NCBI GenBank assembly: GCA_016208975.1
Contig: JACQXA010000003.1
Location: 113,455-177,454 of the forward strand
Length of the DNA stretch: 64,000 bases
Origin: Nitrospinota bacterium
GTDB lineage: Bacteria > Nitrospinota_A > UBA7883 > JACRLM01
Reading direction: 5' to 3'
Shown here: in pieces, positions 32,853 to 41,976 of the stretch
How the letters are laid out: the number at the start of each line of letters is the position of its first letter
Position numbering within the stretch: position 1 is the stretch's first letter
Notes under the pieces: model-generated
What the model was told of the DNA's origin: nothing
The model's input: the letters and a program-made list of their open reading frames with translations, nothing else
The model's database searches: none
Position numbers and translations under genes: made by a program

Positions 32853-35135
32853 TCAGTTTTTCACTACAGCTTCCGCCACCTGGGTTTGATAAGTGGTGGA
32901 CAGTTTTGAGCGCGTCCATGCGAACGCCTTCCATGTGACCGAGGCCACAATTTCCTTCTGCGCGTTAAGCCCCAGCACCAGGAAGCTCCATAAGAGCTTA
33001 CCTACGCCGCCGGAGGATGTGGTTTTCCCTTCCCACGAATCCATCCAGCGCTGGCTGTCGCCATAAACGAATTTCACCGCCTGGGGAAATTCCTCGGTAT
33101 CATATAACAACTCCGCGCCGCACAGGATTTTTCTCTTCCGTTTAGACCAGCGTTTTATCCTTGATTTGAACTCGTAAGATTCGCCATAGCTGTCTGAAAC
33201 CGTAATCAGCGCTTCCTCGTCCTTGATGGCTTCCGGCGCGTCGCTCTTCACGTAGATGCTCAGGCCGGTGAGGGATATGTCTTCCATCACTCCATCGACG
33301 GCCACGTCCAGCCTCGGGAAGTAAATCCTGGCTGGCCCCTTGGTCCTAATCCGGTGATACCGGCGCACCTGGCGCTTCTCCCAAAACGCGCCAAGGGAGA
33401 CCAGCGCCAGCAGAATGTTGAACACGCACCATATGGATGTGACCAAAATCACGTCCCGGAACAGCGGATACTCCATCCACTTGTATAATGCGATGGGGAG
33501 CGACACGAAGTTTATGGCCACCACAAGGAAGAAAGGCGCCGCCAGGGGGTTTAAAGACTCGCTCTCAATTGTCCTTCCCTTGGGGGTTATCTTGAATGTC
33601 GGCTTGTGGGGGTTGAGCATAACCGAGATGATGGCCGGAATCAGGAACAACGCCTGCACGCTCTCGTAGATTTCCGAGAAGAACGGCTGGCGCGCCTTGC
33701 CGTACAGGAAATCCATCACCATCACCGTGCACAACACGTAAGGCAGGGCGTAAGCCAATATCTGCCCCACCGACGCGTGATATATCATCAGGCCGAATAT
33801 AAGGAACAAGGCCGGTGATATGTAATAGATGAACCTTGATATTCCGAAAAACCAGAAGAACGAGGAGTTGAAATAGCAGATCCTCTGGGCGATGCTCAGC
33901 CCCCGCATGGTAAGGGCGTTCTTGAGGATGAACAGCTGTACCATCCCCTGGGCCCACCGGGTCCGCTGGGTGACGTAGTCCGAAAATGTCTCCGGCGAAA
34001 GGCCGCACACCATGGGCCGGTTCACGTAAATGCTGTTATAACCCTTGCCGTGCAGGATAAGCGACGTCTCGGCGTCTTCGGTTATAGTGTCTGTGGCGAT
34101 GCCCCCTATCTCCTCCAGGTGTTTGCGGCGCAAAATTGCCGCGGAGCCGCAAAAATAGCTGGAGTTCCAGAAATCCAGCCCAGCGTGGATTATCCGGAAG
34201 AACATGTCGTTCTCAACGGAGACGTTGGATACATGCTCCAGGTTCTTCTCTATCGGAGTGGGGTTTATGAAGAAGTGCGGGGTCTGCACCAGGTACAGTT
34301 TTGGGTCTTTCCTGAACAGCCCCACGGTGTGCTCCAGTATGTCCCTGGTGGGCACATGGTCGCAATCCAGCACCAGCACCAGGTCGCCGCTGGTCTGGCG
34401 TAACGCATGGTTTATATTCCCGGCCTTGGCGTGGCCGTTGGCCTCCCTGGTTATGTAATTTACCCCAAGCTCTTGGGCCATGGCCCTCAACCTGTAATAG
34501 CGGGCCCAGGCGTCCGCCGATGTTTTGGGGTTGTTACGCCTGGCTATGGTGCTACCGTCGTCCATAATGTGGACGCGCAGTTTATCTTTCGGGTAATTGA
34601 TCTGGGTGGCGGCGATGGCCGTTATCCGGATTATCTCGTCCGGCTCGGTGTATGTGGGCACCATCACGTCCACCGTGGGAAGGTTCATAGGGTCGTCTTT
34701 TACAACGACCGGGCATTCCTTCCGCTCCAGCGGCGAAATGTTGATGAACAGGCTCAGGATGTGCAACATGATGGCGTGCACCTCGGCCAGGTACAACAGC
34801 GCCAGCCCAATCAGGTCCAGAGGGCCGGTGTATATCAAGGTTTCGAAAGTGCGCCACAACAGGTAACGAAGGCCAAGAAACGCCGTGAGAAACACGAACA
34901 CAATCCGCCACGGAAGCCCCCGGGAGGATTTCATCCGGTAAAGCCCCAGGGTCAAGCCAAGCGCCAGCCAGCCGAGTATGACTTTCTCATAACCGTTTAG
35001 ATAACGCTCGGCGTAATACGCCGTGTAGGCGAGCCCCCCCACCAGCAGGACAAAAAGCCATGCCTGGGCAAAAAATTGCCTGGAGGATATTTTTTCGTTA
35101 TCCGCCAGGGCAAACTCAGCGGTATCCGCTTTCAT
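32853..35135 (-). CDS. bcsA: Cellulose synthase catalytic subunit BcsA (UDP-forming)
   Basis: Processive family 2 glycosyltransferase making beta-1,4-glucan from UDP-glucose, activated by c-di-GMP. The 760 residues have membrane helices at both ends of the enzyme core. DVMVPTYTEP and HIMDDGST, the DxD in LVLDCDHVPTRD, the TEDAET general base motif and the processivity motif QRTRWAQGM are all present. The C-terminal PilZ domain (about 610-700) shows the Arg-rich start RRYHRIR and the DxSxxG motif DISLTG. The intact PilZ site predicts c-di-GMP control. Confidence 0.96.
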   Translation of the reverse strand: MKADTAEFALADNEKISSRQFFAQAWLFVLLVGGLAYTAYYAERYLNGYEKVILGWLALGLTLGLYRMKSSRGLPWRIVFVFLTAFLGLRYLLWRTFETLIYTGPLDLIGLALLYLAEVHAIMLHILSLFINISPLERKECPVVVKDDPMNLPTVDVMVPTYTEPDEIIRITAIAATQINYPKDKLRVHIMDDGSTIARRNNPKTSADAWARYYRLRAMAQELGVNYITREANGHAKAGNINHALRQTSGDLVLVLDCDHVPTRDILEHTVGLFRKDPKLYLVQTPHFFINPTPIEKNLEHVSNVSVENDMFFRIIHAGLDFWNSSYFCGSAAILRRKHLEEIGGIATDTITEDAETSLILHGKGYNSIYVNRPMVCGLSPETFSDYVTQRTRWAQGMVQLFILKNALTMRGLSIAQRICYFNSSFFWFFGISRFIYYISPALFLIFGLMIYHASVGQILAYALPYVLCTVMVMDFLYGKARQPFFSEIYESVQALFLIPAIISVMLNPHKPTFKITPKGRTIESESLNPLAAPFFLVVAINFVSLPIALYKWMEYPLFRDVILVTSIWCVFNILLALVSLGAFWEKRQVRRYHRIRTKGPARIYFPRLDVAVDGVMEDISLTGLSIYVKSDAPEAIKDEEALITVSDSYGESYEFKSRIKRWSKRKRKILCGAELLYDTEEFPQAVKFVYGDSQRWMDSWEGKTTSSGGVGKLLWSFLVLGLNAQKEIVASVTWKAFAWTRSKLSTTYQTQVAEAVVKN

Positions 35136-35398
35136 TTACACTTAGCCAAAACAGTCATGGCTTTTCCCTCAATCAATCCCCAATCTCAACCGCATAACAA
35201 TATAACATTTACACTAATTATAAAACTGTTTTTTCAAATAGTTACATAAGGAATAATCAATGATGATTTTGTAACGTTTTATACGGCATTGTCACTATTG
35301 TTAATAATTAGTTCAATTTTTGTTGGAGTTTTTACCGCTGAAAAATCTTTACAGGATGCAGGGGATTTGAGCCGATTATGGTCCCTAAAACGAATTTT
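35136..35398. other. AT-rich gap upstream of bcsA
   Basis: 263 bases between modC and bcsA, markedly AT-rich near 35190-35350. It must hold the bcs promoter, but I see no convincing pair of boxes or operator and no coding potential. Confidence 0.4.
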
Positions 35399-36472
35399 TC
35401 AGGAAGGCTTGGCCAAGGCAACGCTTTTGATCATGGCGAAAAGCTCCAGACCCGGCTTTATGCCGAGAGTGTCCGCCGATTTGCGGGTGATTTTGGATAG
35501 TATAACAGTTTCTCCCACCGCCAGCTGGGCAATGACGCTGGAATGGTCTAAAGTCTCCACCCCCGCCACCCGGCAGGACAATACGTTCAGCAAGCTGGTG
35601 TCTTCCGGTTTTCTAAGCGCCAGCCCCACGTCCCTGGCCAGTATCCGCACCCTTGCTACGGAACCCCGAGCCAATCCCTGTTTTGGCAGGACAAGGGCGC
35701 CGCCGGGAAACTCCAGATACGCCAAACCGTATTGCGGGTCTAGCCTGGCAACGCGGGCCTCCACCACGGCGCCCGCGCCTTCCTCTCTGGCCATGGGCAA
35801 ATCCAGCCGGGTGGAGATTTCGGCAATGGCGCCGTGAGCCATAACCATTCCATCACTCATTAGCGCAATGTGATCGGCGAGCCGGGATACTTCCTCCACT
35901 GAATGGCTCACGTAAAGCGCCGGAATGGAAAGTTTTCCGTGCAAGAGCTCCAGGCCCGACAATATCTCCTGTTTCCCCTCATCGTCCAGCGAGGCTAACG
36001 GCTCATCGAACAACATGAGCTTCGGGCTTGTGAGAAGCGCCCGGGCGATGGCCACTTTCTGTTTTTGCCCGCCGGAGAGCTGATGGGGTTTCCTTCCAAG
36101 CAGGTTTTCGAGCCCCAGCCACCCTATGACCTCTTCGGGATTTATCTTCCGCTCACTGGCTGGCGCCCGATTGTAGCCGTATTTCAGGTTTTCTTCCGCC
36201 GTAAGGTGCCAGAACAGCCGGGAATCCTGAAAAACGTATCCCACGCTCCGTTTATGGGGGGGCAGAAAAATGTTGTTAGACTCGTCCTGCCACACCTGGC
36301 CGTTCACCTCAAAATAGCCTTCGGGGGCGCGGGCCAACCCCGCCACGCATCGCAACAGGGTGGTCTTGCCGGAGCCTGATGGGCCGAACAGGGCTGTAAA
36401 GCCTTTGTCCGGGGCGGTGAACCGGGCGTCCAGCAGGAAGGTGGATACTTGGGTCTTAAATGCGGCTTTCAC
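35399..36472 (-). CDS. modC: Molybdate ABC transporter ATP-binding protein
   Basis: ATPase of the molybdate importer, 357 residues. Walker A is GPSGSGKTTLL, the Q loop is VFQDSRLF, the signature is LSGGQKQKVAIARAL, Walker B is LMLFDEPLASLDD, and the switch histidine is in YVSHSVEE. After about residue 290 a TOBE/molybdate-binding domain follows (LNVLSCRVAGVETLDHSSVIAQLAVGETVILSKITRKSADTLGIKPGLELFAMIKSVAL), which senses oxyanion. It is the third gene of modABC, 11 bases after modB. Confidence 0.94.
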   Translation of the reverse strand: MKAAFKTQVSTFLLDARFTAPDKGFTALFGPSGSGKTTLLRCVAGLARAPEGYFEVNGQVWQDESNNIFLPPHKRSVGYVFQDSRLFWHLTAEENLKYGYNRAPASERKINPEEVIGWLGLENLLGRKPHQLSGGQKQKVAIARALLTSPKLMLFDEPLASLDDEGKQEILSGLELLHGKLSIPALYVSHSVEEVSRLADHIALMSDGMVMAHGAIAEISTRLDLPMAREEGAGAVVEARVARLDPQYGLAYLEFPGGALVLPKQGLARGSVARVRILARDVGLALRKPEDTSLLNVLSCRVAGVETLDHSSVIAQLAVGETVILSKITRKSADTLGIKPGLELFAMIKSVALAKPS

Positions 36473-36483
36473 TCCGTATCCTG

Positions 36484-37161
36484 TTAAAAAGAATCCACCC
36501 GGTAACGGCGGTTCATGATGGATATGGTTACAAGGGTCATGAACGAAAACAGCATTAACCCGGCCGAGAGGATGTGGGCCTGGGTATATTCCATGGCCTC
36601 CGCATGGTTGTATATGGCGATGGACACCACCTGGGTCTTGCCGGGGATGTTCCCGCCTATCATCAGCACCACGCCGAACTCCCCCACGGTATGGGCAAAT
36701 CCCATCACAGCCGCGGATATGATGCCCGGCTTTGCCATGGGCAAGGCCACGGTAAAAAACCTGTCCACTGGAGAGGCGCGAAGGGTTTGCGCCGCCTCCA
36801 TCATGTTATTTCCTATCATCTCAAAAGAGCTCTGGAGGGGTTTTACGACGAATGGCAGGGAGAATATCACCGACCCTATCACAAGCCCGGTAAAAGAGAA
36901 GGCCAGGCTGGGCAAGCCGATGGACGCCATGGACGCGCCGATCACCCCGTAAGGCCCCAAAGCCAGCAGGAGGTAAAACCCCAGCACAGTAGGGGGCAGA
37001 ACCAGCGGAAGCGCCACCGCCGCCTCTATCACAGGCTTTAACCTGCTGGATGAAGTGGCCAGCCGCCACGCGAGCGGAGCGCCAATGACCAGCAGGATGG
37101 CCGTTGAAACAAACGCCAGTTTCAGCGTGAGCCAAATGGGCTGAAAATATATGTGTTCCAT
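36484..37161 (-). CDS. modB: Molybdate ABC transporter permease
   Basis: Membrane subunit of 225 residues with about five or six hydrophobic helices. GAPLAWRLATSS and LVLPPTVLGFYLLLALG are typical of ModB. The ATPase-coupling EAA-like loop is MEAAQTLRASPVDRFFTVALPMAKPGIISA. It lies six bases after modA and 11 before modC. Confidence 0.94.
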   Translation of the reverse strand: MEHIYFQPIWLTLKLAFVSTAILLVIGAPLAWRLATSSSRLKPVIEAAVALPLVLPPTVLGFYLLLALGPYGVIGASMASIGLPSLAFSFTGLVIGSVIFSLPFVVKPLQSSFEMIGNNMMEAAQTLRASPVDRFFTVALPMAKPGIISAAVMGFAHTVGEFGVVLMIGGNIPGKTQVVSIAIYNHAEAMEYTQAHILSAGLMLFSFMTLVTISIMNRRYRVDSF

Positions 37162-37167
37162 CGAGTT

Positions 37168-37935
37168 TCAGGGCAATCCATAACCAAAGTTCCCGATTAT
37201 CTTACGCCCCTCCGGCCCCCGGACAAACTCCAAAAACCCTTTGGCCGCCGGAGAGCCTTTACCTCCGGAGGTTAGAACCGCCCATTGCTCTATGGGGTCA
37301 TGCATATCATGCGGTATCAGCCAATATGACCCGGCGGGCGGCCAGGACTCTTTCAATTGGGACATCGCCACAAACCCCAGCTGGGCCGCTCCGCTGGATA
37401 CGAACTGGTATGTTTGGCCGATGCTCTCGCCTGTCACGATTTTCGGTTTGAGCCGCTCCATAACGCCCAACCGCTCCATAACCTGCCTGGCCGCCACGCC
37501 GTATGGGGCCAGCTTGGAGTCGGCCATGGCGATATGGGCGAAATTACCTTTTTTTAAAACATCCCCGGCGCCATCCACAAAACCCGGCGTGGATGAATAT
37601 AGCGCAAGCCTCCCCAGCGCGTAGGGGAATGCGGTGGACTTTTCACCCAATCCCGCGCCCATAAGTTTTTCCACCATGGCCCGGTCCGCCGACAAGAACA
37701 CGTGAAACGGCGCGCCGTTGGCAATCTGCGCGTAAAGTTTTCCGGAAGCCCCGGCGCTGATGACAGTCTTATGCCCCGTGGATTTTTCGTAGAGCGACGC
37801 TATCTGCGTGGCCGGTTTTAGAAAGTTTGCGGCCACGGCCACGTTAAAGGTTTCCGCTTTCGCTGTTCCGCTTATGGATAACGATATGAGGAGCGCTGAT
37901 AAAACCAGCGATGACCCGATAGCGTTTTTCATCAT
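37168..37935 (-). CDS. modA: Molybdate ABC transporter substrate-binding protein
   Basis: Periplasmic molybdate/tungstate-binding protein, 255 residues with a signal peptide ending SGTAKA-E. FNVAVAANFLKPATQIASLYEKSTGHKTVISAGASGKLYAQI opens the mature protein, with the Ser of SAGASG near the ligand. Later blocks (GAPFHVFLSADRAMVEKL, APYGVAARQVMERLG, VTGESIGQTYQFVSSGAAQLGFVAMSQL) are diagnostic. The ATG at 37935 follows AGGAG by 10 bases; a TTG seven codons earlier is less likely. It is first in modABC. Confidence 0.94.
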   Translation of the reverse strand: MMKNAIGSSLVLSALLISLSISGTAKAETFNVAVAANFLKPATQIASLYEKSTGHKTVISAGASGKLYAQIANGAPFHVFLSADRAMVEKLMGAGLGEKSTAFPYALGRLALYSSTPGFVDGAGDVLKKGNFAHIAMADSKLAPYGVAARQVMERLGVMERLKPKIVTGESIGQTYQFVSSGAAQLGFVAMSQLKESWPPAGSYWLIPHDMHDPIEQWAVLTSGGKGSPAAKGFLEFVRGPEGRKIIGNFGYGLP

Positions 37936-38392
37936 CAGCGGAACACTCCTCTTCAATAAAGGAACAACTTTTATCGCGACATCCTGCCATATTCAAAGCA
38001 GAGCAATAATGGCGCCGGGACAACACCGGTTAATTTACCGCATTTCCGAATGTGTCTGCCCCGTTTTGACGCTAAAGCCGTTTTGAGACGCTTAATAAGT
38101 TGGCGTTGCAGAAGTACATTTCCTGCCCTCGATTTTCGTTGAATGACTGGTTTAAGGCTCGTGTTTTCCGTATCGCGGCAATCAATTTCAACAACAGCTT
38201 GTTGTCGCAAAATGCGCCTCGATTTCGCGGGATCAACCGCAGGAATCGAAAAATCAAAACTTTTTTTATCCATCCTCCCCAAAAAAAACCATCCGGAATA
38301 AGTTAAAAACTTCCAACGCGTTGCGCTTAAGTACATTCCTGGCGGATAGATGTTTACGCTGAATCTTTGTGGCTCATGAATCCACCGCGCAT

Positions 38393-38421
38393 TTGCCAAC
38401 ATCAAACGAGCGACCTATTTT
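38393..38421 (+). promoter_or_regulatory. Candidate promoter of the ccoNOQP operon
   Basis: TTGCCA (5 of 6 to consensus) and TATTTT are separated by 17 bases, about 67 bases before the ccoN start. Oxygen regulation would be expected but no known operator is seen. Confidence 0.35.
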
Positions 38422-38443
38422 TATCAGAGGATCAAGTTGAGAG

Positions 38444-38458
38444 GGCTTCATTGAAGCC
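38444..38458. promoter_or_regulatory. Inverted repeat in the ccoN leader
   Basis: GGCTTCA-T-TGAAGCC, a perfect 7-base inverted repeat around one base, 29 bases before the ccoN start. The single-base spacer suggests a protein-binding site rather than an RNA hairpin. Confidence 0.35.
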
Positions 38459-38487
38459 ATAGTTGTAACCATTGAGGAGAGGGGGCT

Positions 38488-39912
38488 GTGGAAGTATCAC
38501 AAGCTGAATCCAAGTATAATTTCTCTATTGTCCAATGGTTTTCCATCGCGGCGGTGGTTTACCTGGTTGTCGGCGCCCTGGTTGGTGTTTACATCGCCGC
38601 GGAGCTGGCCTGGCCGTTCCTGAACTTCGACATCCCTTACATTACTTTCGGGCGTCTTCGTCCCCTTCACACAAACGCCGTGATCTTCGCGTTCGGCGGA
38701 AGCACGCTGTTCGCCACCTCCTATTACATCGTCCAGCGCACATGCAACGTGAAACTGTGGAGCGACAAGCTGGCGTGGTTCACCTTCTGGGGTTGGAACG
38801 CCGTGATAGTAAGCGCGGTAGTCACCCTGCCACTGGGCATCACCACCGGCAAGGAATACGCCGAGCTTGAATGGCCGCTGGACATCCTCATAGCGGTTGT
38901 TTGGCTTGCGTACCTGTTCAACTATGTGATGACCGTGGCCAACCGCAAGGTTTCACACATATATGTGGCCAACTGGTTCTTCTTCGCCATGCAGATAATG
39001 ATCACCTATCTGCATGTGGTCAACAGCCTTGAGATCCCGGTGGAGCTTTGGAAGTCCTACTCCATATTCCCGGGCGTGCAGGACGCCATGATCCAGTGGT
39101 GGTACGGGCATAACGCCGTGGGCTTCTTCCTGACGGCGGGTTTCCTGGGCATCATGTACTACTTCGTGCCCAAACAGGCCGAGCGCCCCATATTCTCATA
39201 CAGGCTGTCGGTATTGCACTTCTGGGCTCTCATTTTCGGCTACGTATGGATAGGCGCCCACCACCTGCAATACACCGCCCTGCCAGACTGGTCCGGCTCT
39301 CTGGGCGCGGCCTTCTCGATAGCGATGATAATTCCTTCATGGGGTGGCGCGGTGAACGGCATGCTCACCCTCTCCGGAGCGTGGGAAAAATTGAGGACGG
39401 ACTATGTCCTGCGGTTCCTGATAGTCTCCCTGGCCTTCTACGCCATGAGCACTTTCGAGGGGCCCATGATGTCCATCCGCACCGTTAACGCCCTTTCGCA
39501 TTACACCGACTGGACCATAGGCCACGTTCATTCCGGCGGCCTGGGCTGGGTGGCTATGGTGTCCATGGGCGCCATCTACCACATGGTTCCACGGCTGTGG
39601 GGAACGGAGCTGTACTCCAAAAAACTGGTGAACGTCCATTTCTGGATGACCACCATCGGCATAGCCTTCTACGTGTCGGCCATGTGGGTGTCCGGCATCA
39701 TGCAGGGAATGATGTGGCGCGCGTACGACGAGTACGGCTCGCTGGTTTACACCTTCGCCGAGACGGTGGCGGCCATGCATCCGTATTACGTACTGCGCTG
39801 GTTCGGCGGCCTGATATTCCTGCTGGGCGCGCTGGTTATGCTATTCAACGTGGCCATGACCGCCATGGGGGCCAGGAAAACCGCCCCCGCCATGGCCCGC
39901 GCCACGGCTTAA
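38488..39912 (+). CDS. ccoN: Cytochrome c oxidase cbb3-type subunit I
   Basis: Catalytic heme-copper subunit of the high-affinity oxidase that reduces O2 in the inner membrane, 474 residues with about 12 helices. [17 protein letters not shown] holds a heme b ligand. [27 protein letters not shown] and [15 protein letters not shown] provide the CuB histidines. [20 protein letters not shown] supplies the high-spin heme and low-spin heme ligands. It starts at GTG after GAGGAGAGGGGG. It leads ccoNOQP, and signals microaerobic respiration. Confidence 0.97.
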   Translation: MEVSQAESKYNFSIVQWFSIAAVVYLVVGALVGVYIAAELAWPFLNFDIPYITFGRLRPLHTNAVIFAFGGSTLFATSYYIVQRTCNVKLWSDKLAWFTFWGWNAVIVSAVVTLPLGITTGKEYAELEWPLDILIAVVWLAYLFNYVMTVANRKVSHIYVANWFFFAMQIMITYLHVVNSLEIPVELWKSYSIFPGVQDAMIQWWYGHNAVGFFLTAGFLGIMYYFVPKQAERPIFSYRLSVLHFWALIFGYVWIGAHHLQYTALPDWSGSLGAAFSIAMIIPSWGGAVNGMLTLSGAWEKLRTDYVLRFLIVSLAFYAMSTFEGPMMSIRTVNALSHYTDWTIGHVHSGGLGWVAMVSMGAIYHMVPRLWGTELYSKKLVNVHFWMTTIGIAFYVSAMWVSGIMQGMMWRAYDEYGSLVYTFAETVAAMHPYYVLRWFGGLIFLLGALVMLFNVAMTAMGARKTAPAMARATA

Positions 39913-39936
39913 CGTCATAGAAGGAGTATTGAAAAT

Positions 39937-40626
39937 ATGGCGGATAACAACGGCAAGAAATCCTTTCAGGAACGGATGGAGCTGAACCTCCCGGCGTTCC
40001 TCCTGATGATAGCCATCGTGGTGTCCATCGGCGGCATTGTTACAATAGTGCCCCTTTTCTACCTGGACAGCACATGGGAGGACCGGGCCAAGAACCCGGA
40101 CGGCTCCATGAAAAACCCGGAGCTTTCGGCGGTGCGCCCCTACACGGCCCTGGAGCTGGCAGGGCGGGACGTTTACCTGCGCGAGGGCTGTTACGTGTGC
40201 CACTCGCAGATGGTACGCCCATTCCGCGACGAGAAAGAGCGCTATGGCCATTACTCTCTGGCGGTGGAAAGCAAGTACGACCATCCGTTCCAGTGGGGCT
40301 CAAAGCGCACCGGGCCGGACCTGGCCCGGGTGGGCGGGAAATATTCCGACGAGTGGCACATCGCCCACATGAAAGATCCCAAGTCGGTGGTGCCGGAGTC
40401 TGTCATGCCCCGTTACCCGTGGTTGGAGTCGGCCATGTTGGACCCGGAGGGCGTAACGCGCCGCCTGAAGGCCATGCGGGCCATCGGAGTGCCTTATAGC
40501 GACGATGATATAGCCAACGCCACTGCGATGGTCTCCGGCAAATCGGAGATGCGGGCGCTGGTGGCATATCTTCAGGCGCTGGGCACGATGATAAAGTTCG
40601 AGGAGGGTAAGGATTACCGTGACTGA
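39937..40626 (+). CDS. ccoO: Cytochrome c oxidase cbb3-type subunit II (mono-heme c)
   Basis: Membrane-anchored c-type cytochrome that passes electrons to CcoN, 229 residues. One N-terminal helix (about 18-40) precedes the heme motif CYVCH in [24 protein letters not shown], a signature of CcoO. The distal methionine is likely in [28 protein letters not shown] also fits. It follows ccoN by 24 bases and overlaps ccoQ by eight. Confidence 0.97.
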   Translation: MADNNGKKSFQERMELNLPAFLLMIAIVVSIGGIVTIVPLFYLDSTWEDRAKNPDGSMKNPELSAVRPYTALELAGRDVYLREGCYVCHSQMVRPFRDEKERYGHYSLAVESKYDHPFQWGSKRTGPDLARVGGKYSDEWHIAHMKDPKSVVPESVMPRYPWLESAMLDPEGVTRRLKAMRAIGVPYSDDDIANATAMVSGKSEMRALVAYLQALGTMIKFEEGKDYRD

Positions 40627-40807
40627 CCAAACCGCTGGTTTGCTGGTGATGACGCCCACCGACTGGTTCGGGCTGATCCTTCTGGTCACGCTATCCGTGT
40701 TGCTGGCCGGGGTTTACATTTACGTACTGCGCCCCGGAAGCAAGGCAAAAATGGACAAACACCGGTACATCCCCCTGGAGGATGACCGCTTTGGCGAAGA
40801 GGACTGA
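40619..40807 (+). CDS. ccoQ: Cytochrome oxidase cbb3-type small subunit CcoQ/FixQ
   Basis: A 62-residue single-helix protein (hydrophobic 15-37: [22 protein letters not shown]) with a charged C-terminal tail [19 protein letters not shown]. The position between ccoO and ccoP and the tail pattern (PLEDD) match CcoQ, which stabilises the complex. GTG start inside the end of ccoO. Confidence 0.85.
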   Translation: MTDQTAGLLVMTPTDWFGLILLVTLSVLLAGVYIYVLRPGSKAKMDKHRYIPLEDDRFGEED

Positions 40808-40808
40808 C

Positions 40809-41675
40809 ATGGCGGAGAAACACGACCCTTACAAGGCTAAAGACACGGGCCACGAGTGGGATGGAATAAAGGAGCTGAAGAACAATCCACCCCGGTGGTG
40901 GATCATTTGCGGATACCTTAGTTTCGCTTTCCTGGCCGGGTACTTCATTTTGTATCCCTCTATCCCTCTGGTGAGCGGCTACACCCATGGTCTGCTGGGG
41001 TGGACCCAGATAGACGAGTACAAGGAGGGGGTGGAGGCCATAAACGCGGTGCGGGAACCTTTCGACAAAAAGATCGGGAAGATGACCGTGGCCGAAATAC
41101 TGGCCGACCCTGAGATGAGCCGGTTCGCCCAGGTATCCTCCAAGGCGTTGTTCGGTGATAATTGCGCCGCCTGTCATGGCTCCGGCGGCCAGGGCGCCAC
41201 GGGCTTCCCGGTTCTGGCCGATGACGACTGGCTGTACGGCGGGACCGTAGAAGCCATCCATGAGACCATAACCGGCGGCAGACAAGGGATTATGCCAGCC
41301 TACGCTCAGCTTTTGAGCAGGCAGGAGATAGACGACCTGGTGAAGTTCGTCTCCACGCTTCCGTCCGGCGCTATCCACGAAGCTGGTAAAGCCGTGTTTC
41401 TGGGACAGACCCCCGGCGCGGCGGACTGCGTGGCCTGCCATGGAGAGGACGCCAAGGGGATAAAAGACGTGGGTTCGGCGAACCTTACGGACAATATCTG
41501 GCGCTTCTCCGGCACGGAGGATGGGATTCGGCAGACCATCATGAACGGTGTCAACCAGGATGGCCCTCAAACCCGGAAAGCGGTGATGCCGGTTTTCGGC
41601 GGCAGGCTCACGGATAACCAGATCAAGAAACTGGCGGTAAGGGTTTACCTTTTGGGAGGCGGCCAGAAAGGCTGA
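40809..41675 (+). CDS. ccoP: Cytochrome c oxidase cbb3-type subunit III (di-heme c)
   Basis: Electron-entry subunit of 288 residues, starting at the ATG one base after the ccoQ stop. A short cytoplasmic segment with HEWDGIKELKNNPPRWW is the CcoP signature, followed by one membrane helix. Two c-type heme motifs follow, CAACH (FGDNCAACHGSGGQG) and CVACH (AADCVACHGEDAKG), with probable Met ligands in GIMPAYA and AVMPVFGG. It completes the catalytic complex. Confidence 0.96.
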   Translation: MAEKHDPYKAKDTGHEWDGIKELKNNPPRWWIICGYLSFAFLAGYFILYPSIPLVSGYTHGLLGWTQIDEYKEGVEAINAVREPFDKKIGKMTVAEILADPEMSRFAQVSSKALFGDNCAACHGSGGQGATGFPVLADDDWLYGGTVEAIHETITGGRQGIMPAYAQLLSRQEIDDLVKFVSTLPSGAIHEAGKAVFLGQTPGAADCVACHGEDAKGIKDVGSANLTDNIWRFSGTEDGIRQTIMNGVNQDGPQTRKAVMPVFGGRLTDNQIKKLAVRVYLLGGGQKG

Positions 41676-41754
41676 TCAGGCATAGTCCAGGCGCCAGCTT
41701 CAACTTGTGGCCGAGCGCTACCCAATTTAAATGGCGATTGGAGGATAAGCGGTT

Positions 41755-41871
41755 ATGACGGACTGGGTTGTGATTGGCTCCCTTATCAGCGCCGTTGGCG
41801 CTCTGGCCATAGTGGTTTACCTTGGGGTGAAGCTTTGGTTTCTGTCCCATCAAGGGGAAAAGAACCAGTAA
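41755..41871 (+). CDS. Small single-helix membrane protein in the cco locus (38 aa)
   Basis: A 38-residue frame: MTDWVVIGSLISAVGALAI then VVYLGVKLWFLSHQGEKNQ. A GGAGG lies ten bases before the ATG. One long hydrophobic helix (residues 4-31) with a short basic tail is all there is. It sits between ccoP and the terminator, so it belongs to the ccoNOQP transcript. Tiny helices such as CcoM and CcoS associate with cbb3 oxidases, so an accessory subunit is plausible; I do not recognise it as a known family. Confidence 0.6.
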   Translation: MTDWVVIGSLISAVGALAIVVYLGVKLWFLSHQGEKNQ

Positions 41872-41896
41872 AGGCTTTTTCGGCATCTAATAATTT

Positions 41897-41947
41897 AAGG
41901 GGAGGGCTCAGACGCGGGAGTTTGCGCGTCCCCTCCCCTTTTTCTTT
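41897..41947 (+). terminator. Rho-independent terminator after the ccoNOQP operon
   Basis: A 10-base stem AAGGGGAGGG / CCCTCCCCTT, with an inner CGCG / CGCG pairing in the loop, is followed by TTTCTTT. It separates the structural subunits from the assembly genes. Confidence 0.8.
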
Positions 41948-41976
41948 AGCAGTATGTTTTTTTAGGAATTGTAAAA

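Larger units (their letters stand above)
37936..38487. other. Long divergent regulatory gap between modA and ccoN
   Basis: 552 bases with lower GC than the genes on either side and no believable coding frame. It must serve modA leftward and ccoN rightward. A promoter candidate and a leader hairpin for ccoN are listed separately. I looked for a canonical FNR box (TTGAT-N4-ATCAA) and found none. Confidence 0.5.

Noticed and set aside
35289-35837. Plus-strand frame running from the bcsA upstream gap into modC
   Set aside because: Most of it is antisense to modC, whose motifs are complete; the product shows no domain.
38100-38306. 68-codon frame in the modA-ccoN gap
   Set aside because: Low-GC regulatory DNA, no ribosome site, composition unlike a protein, no family motif.
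38421-38460. Possible FNR/ANR box upstream of ccoN
   Set aside because: TTATC...GATCAA is only loosely similar to TTGAT-N4-ATCAA and has the wrong spacing.
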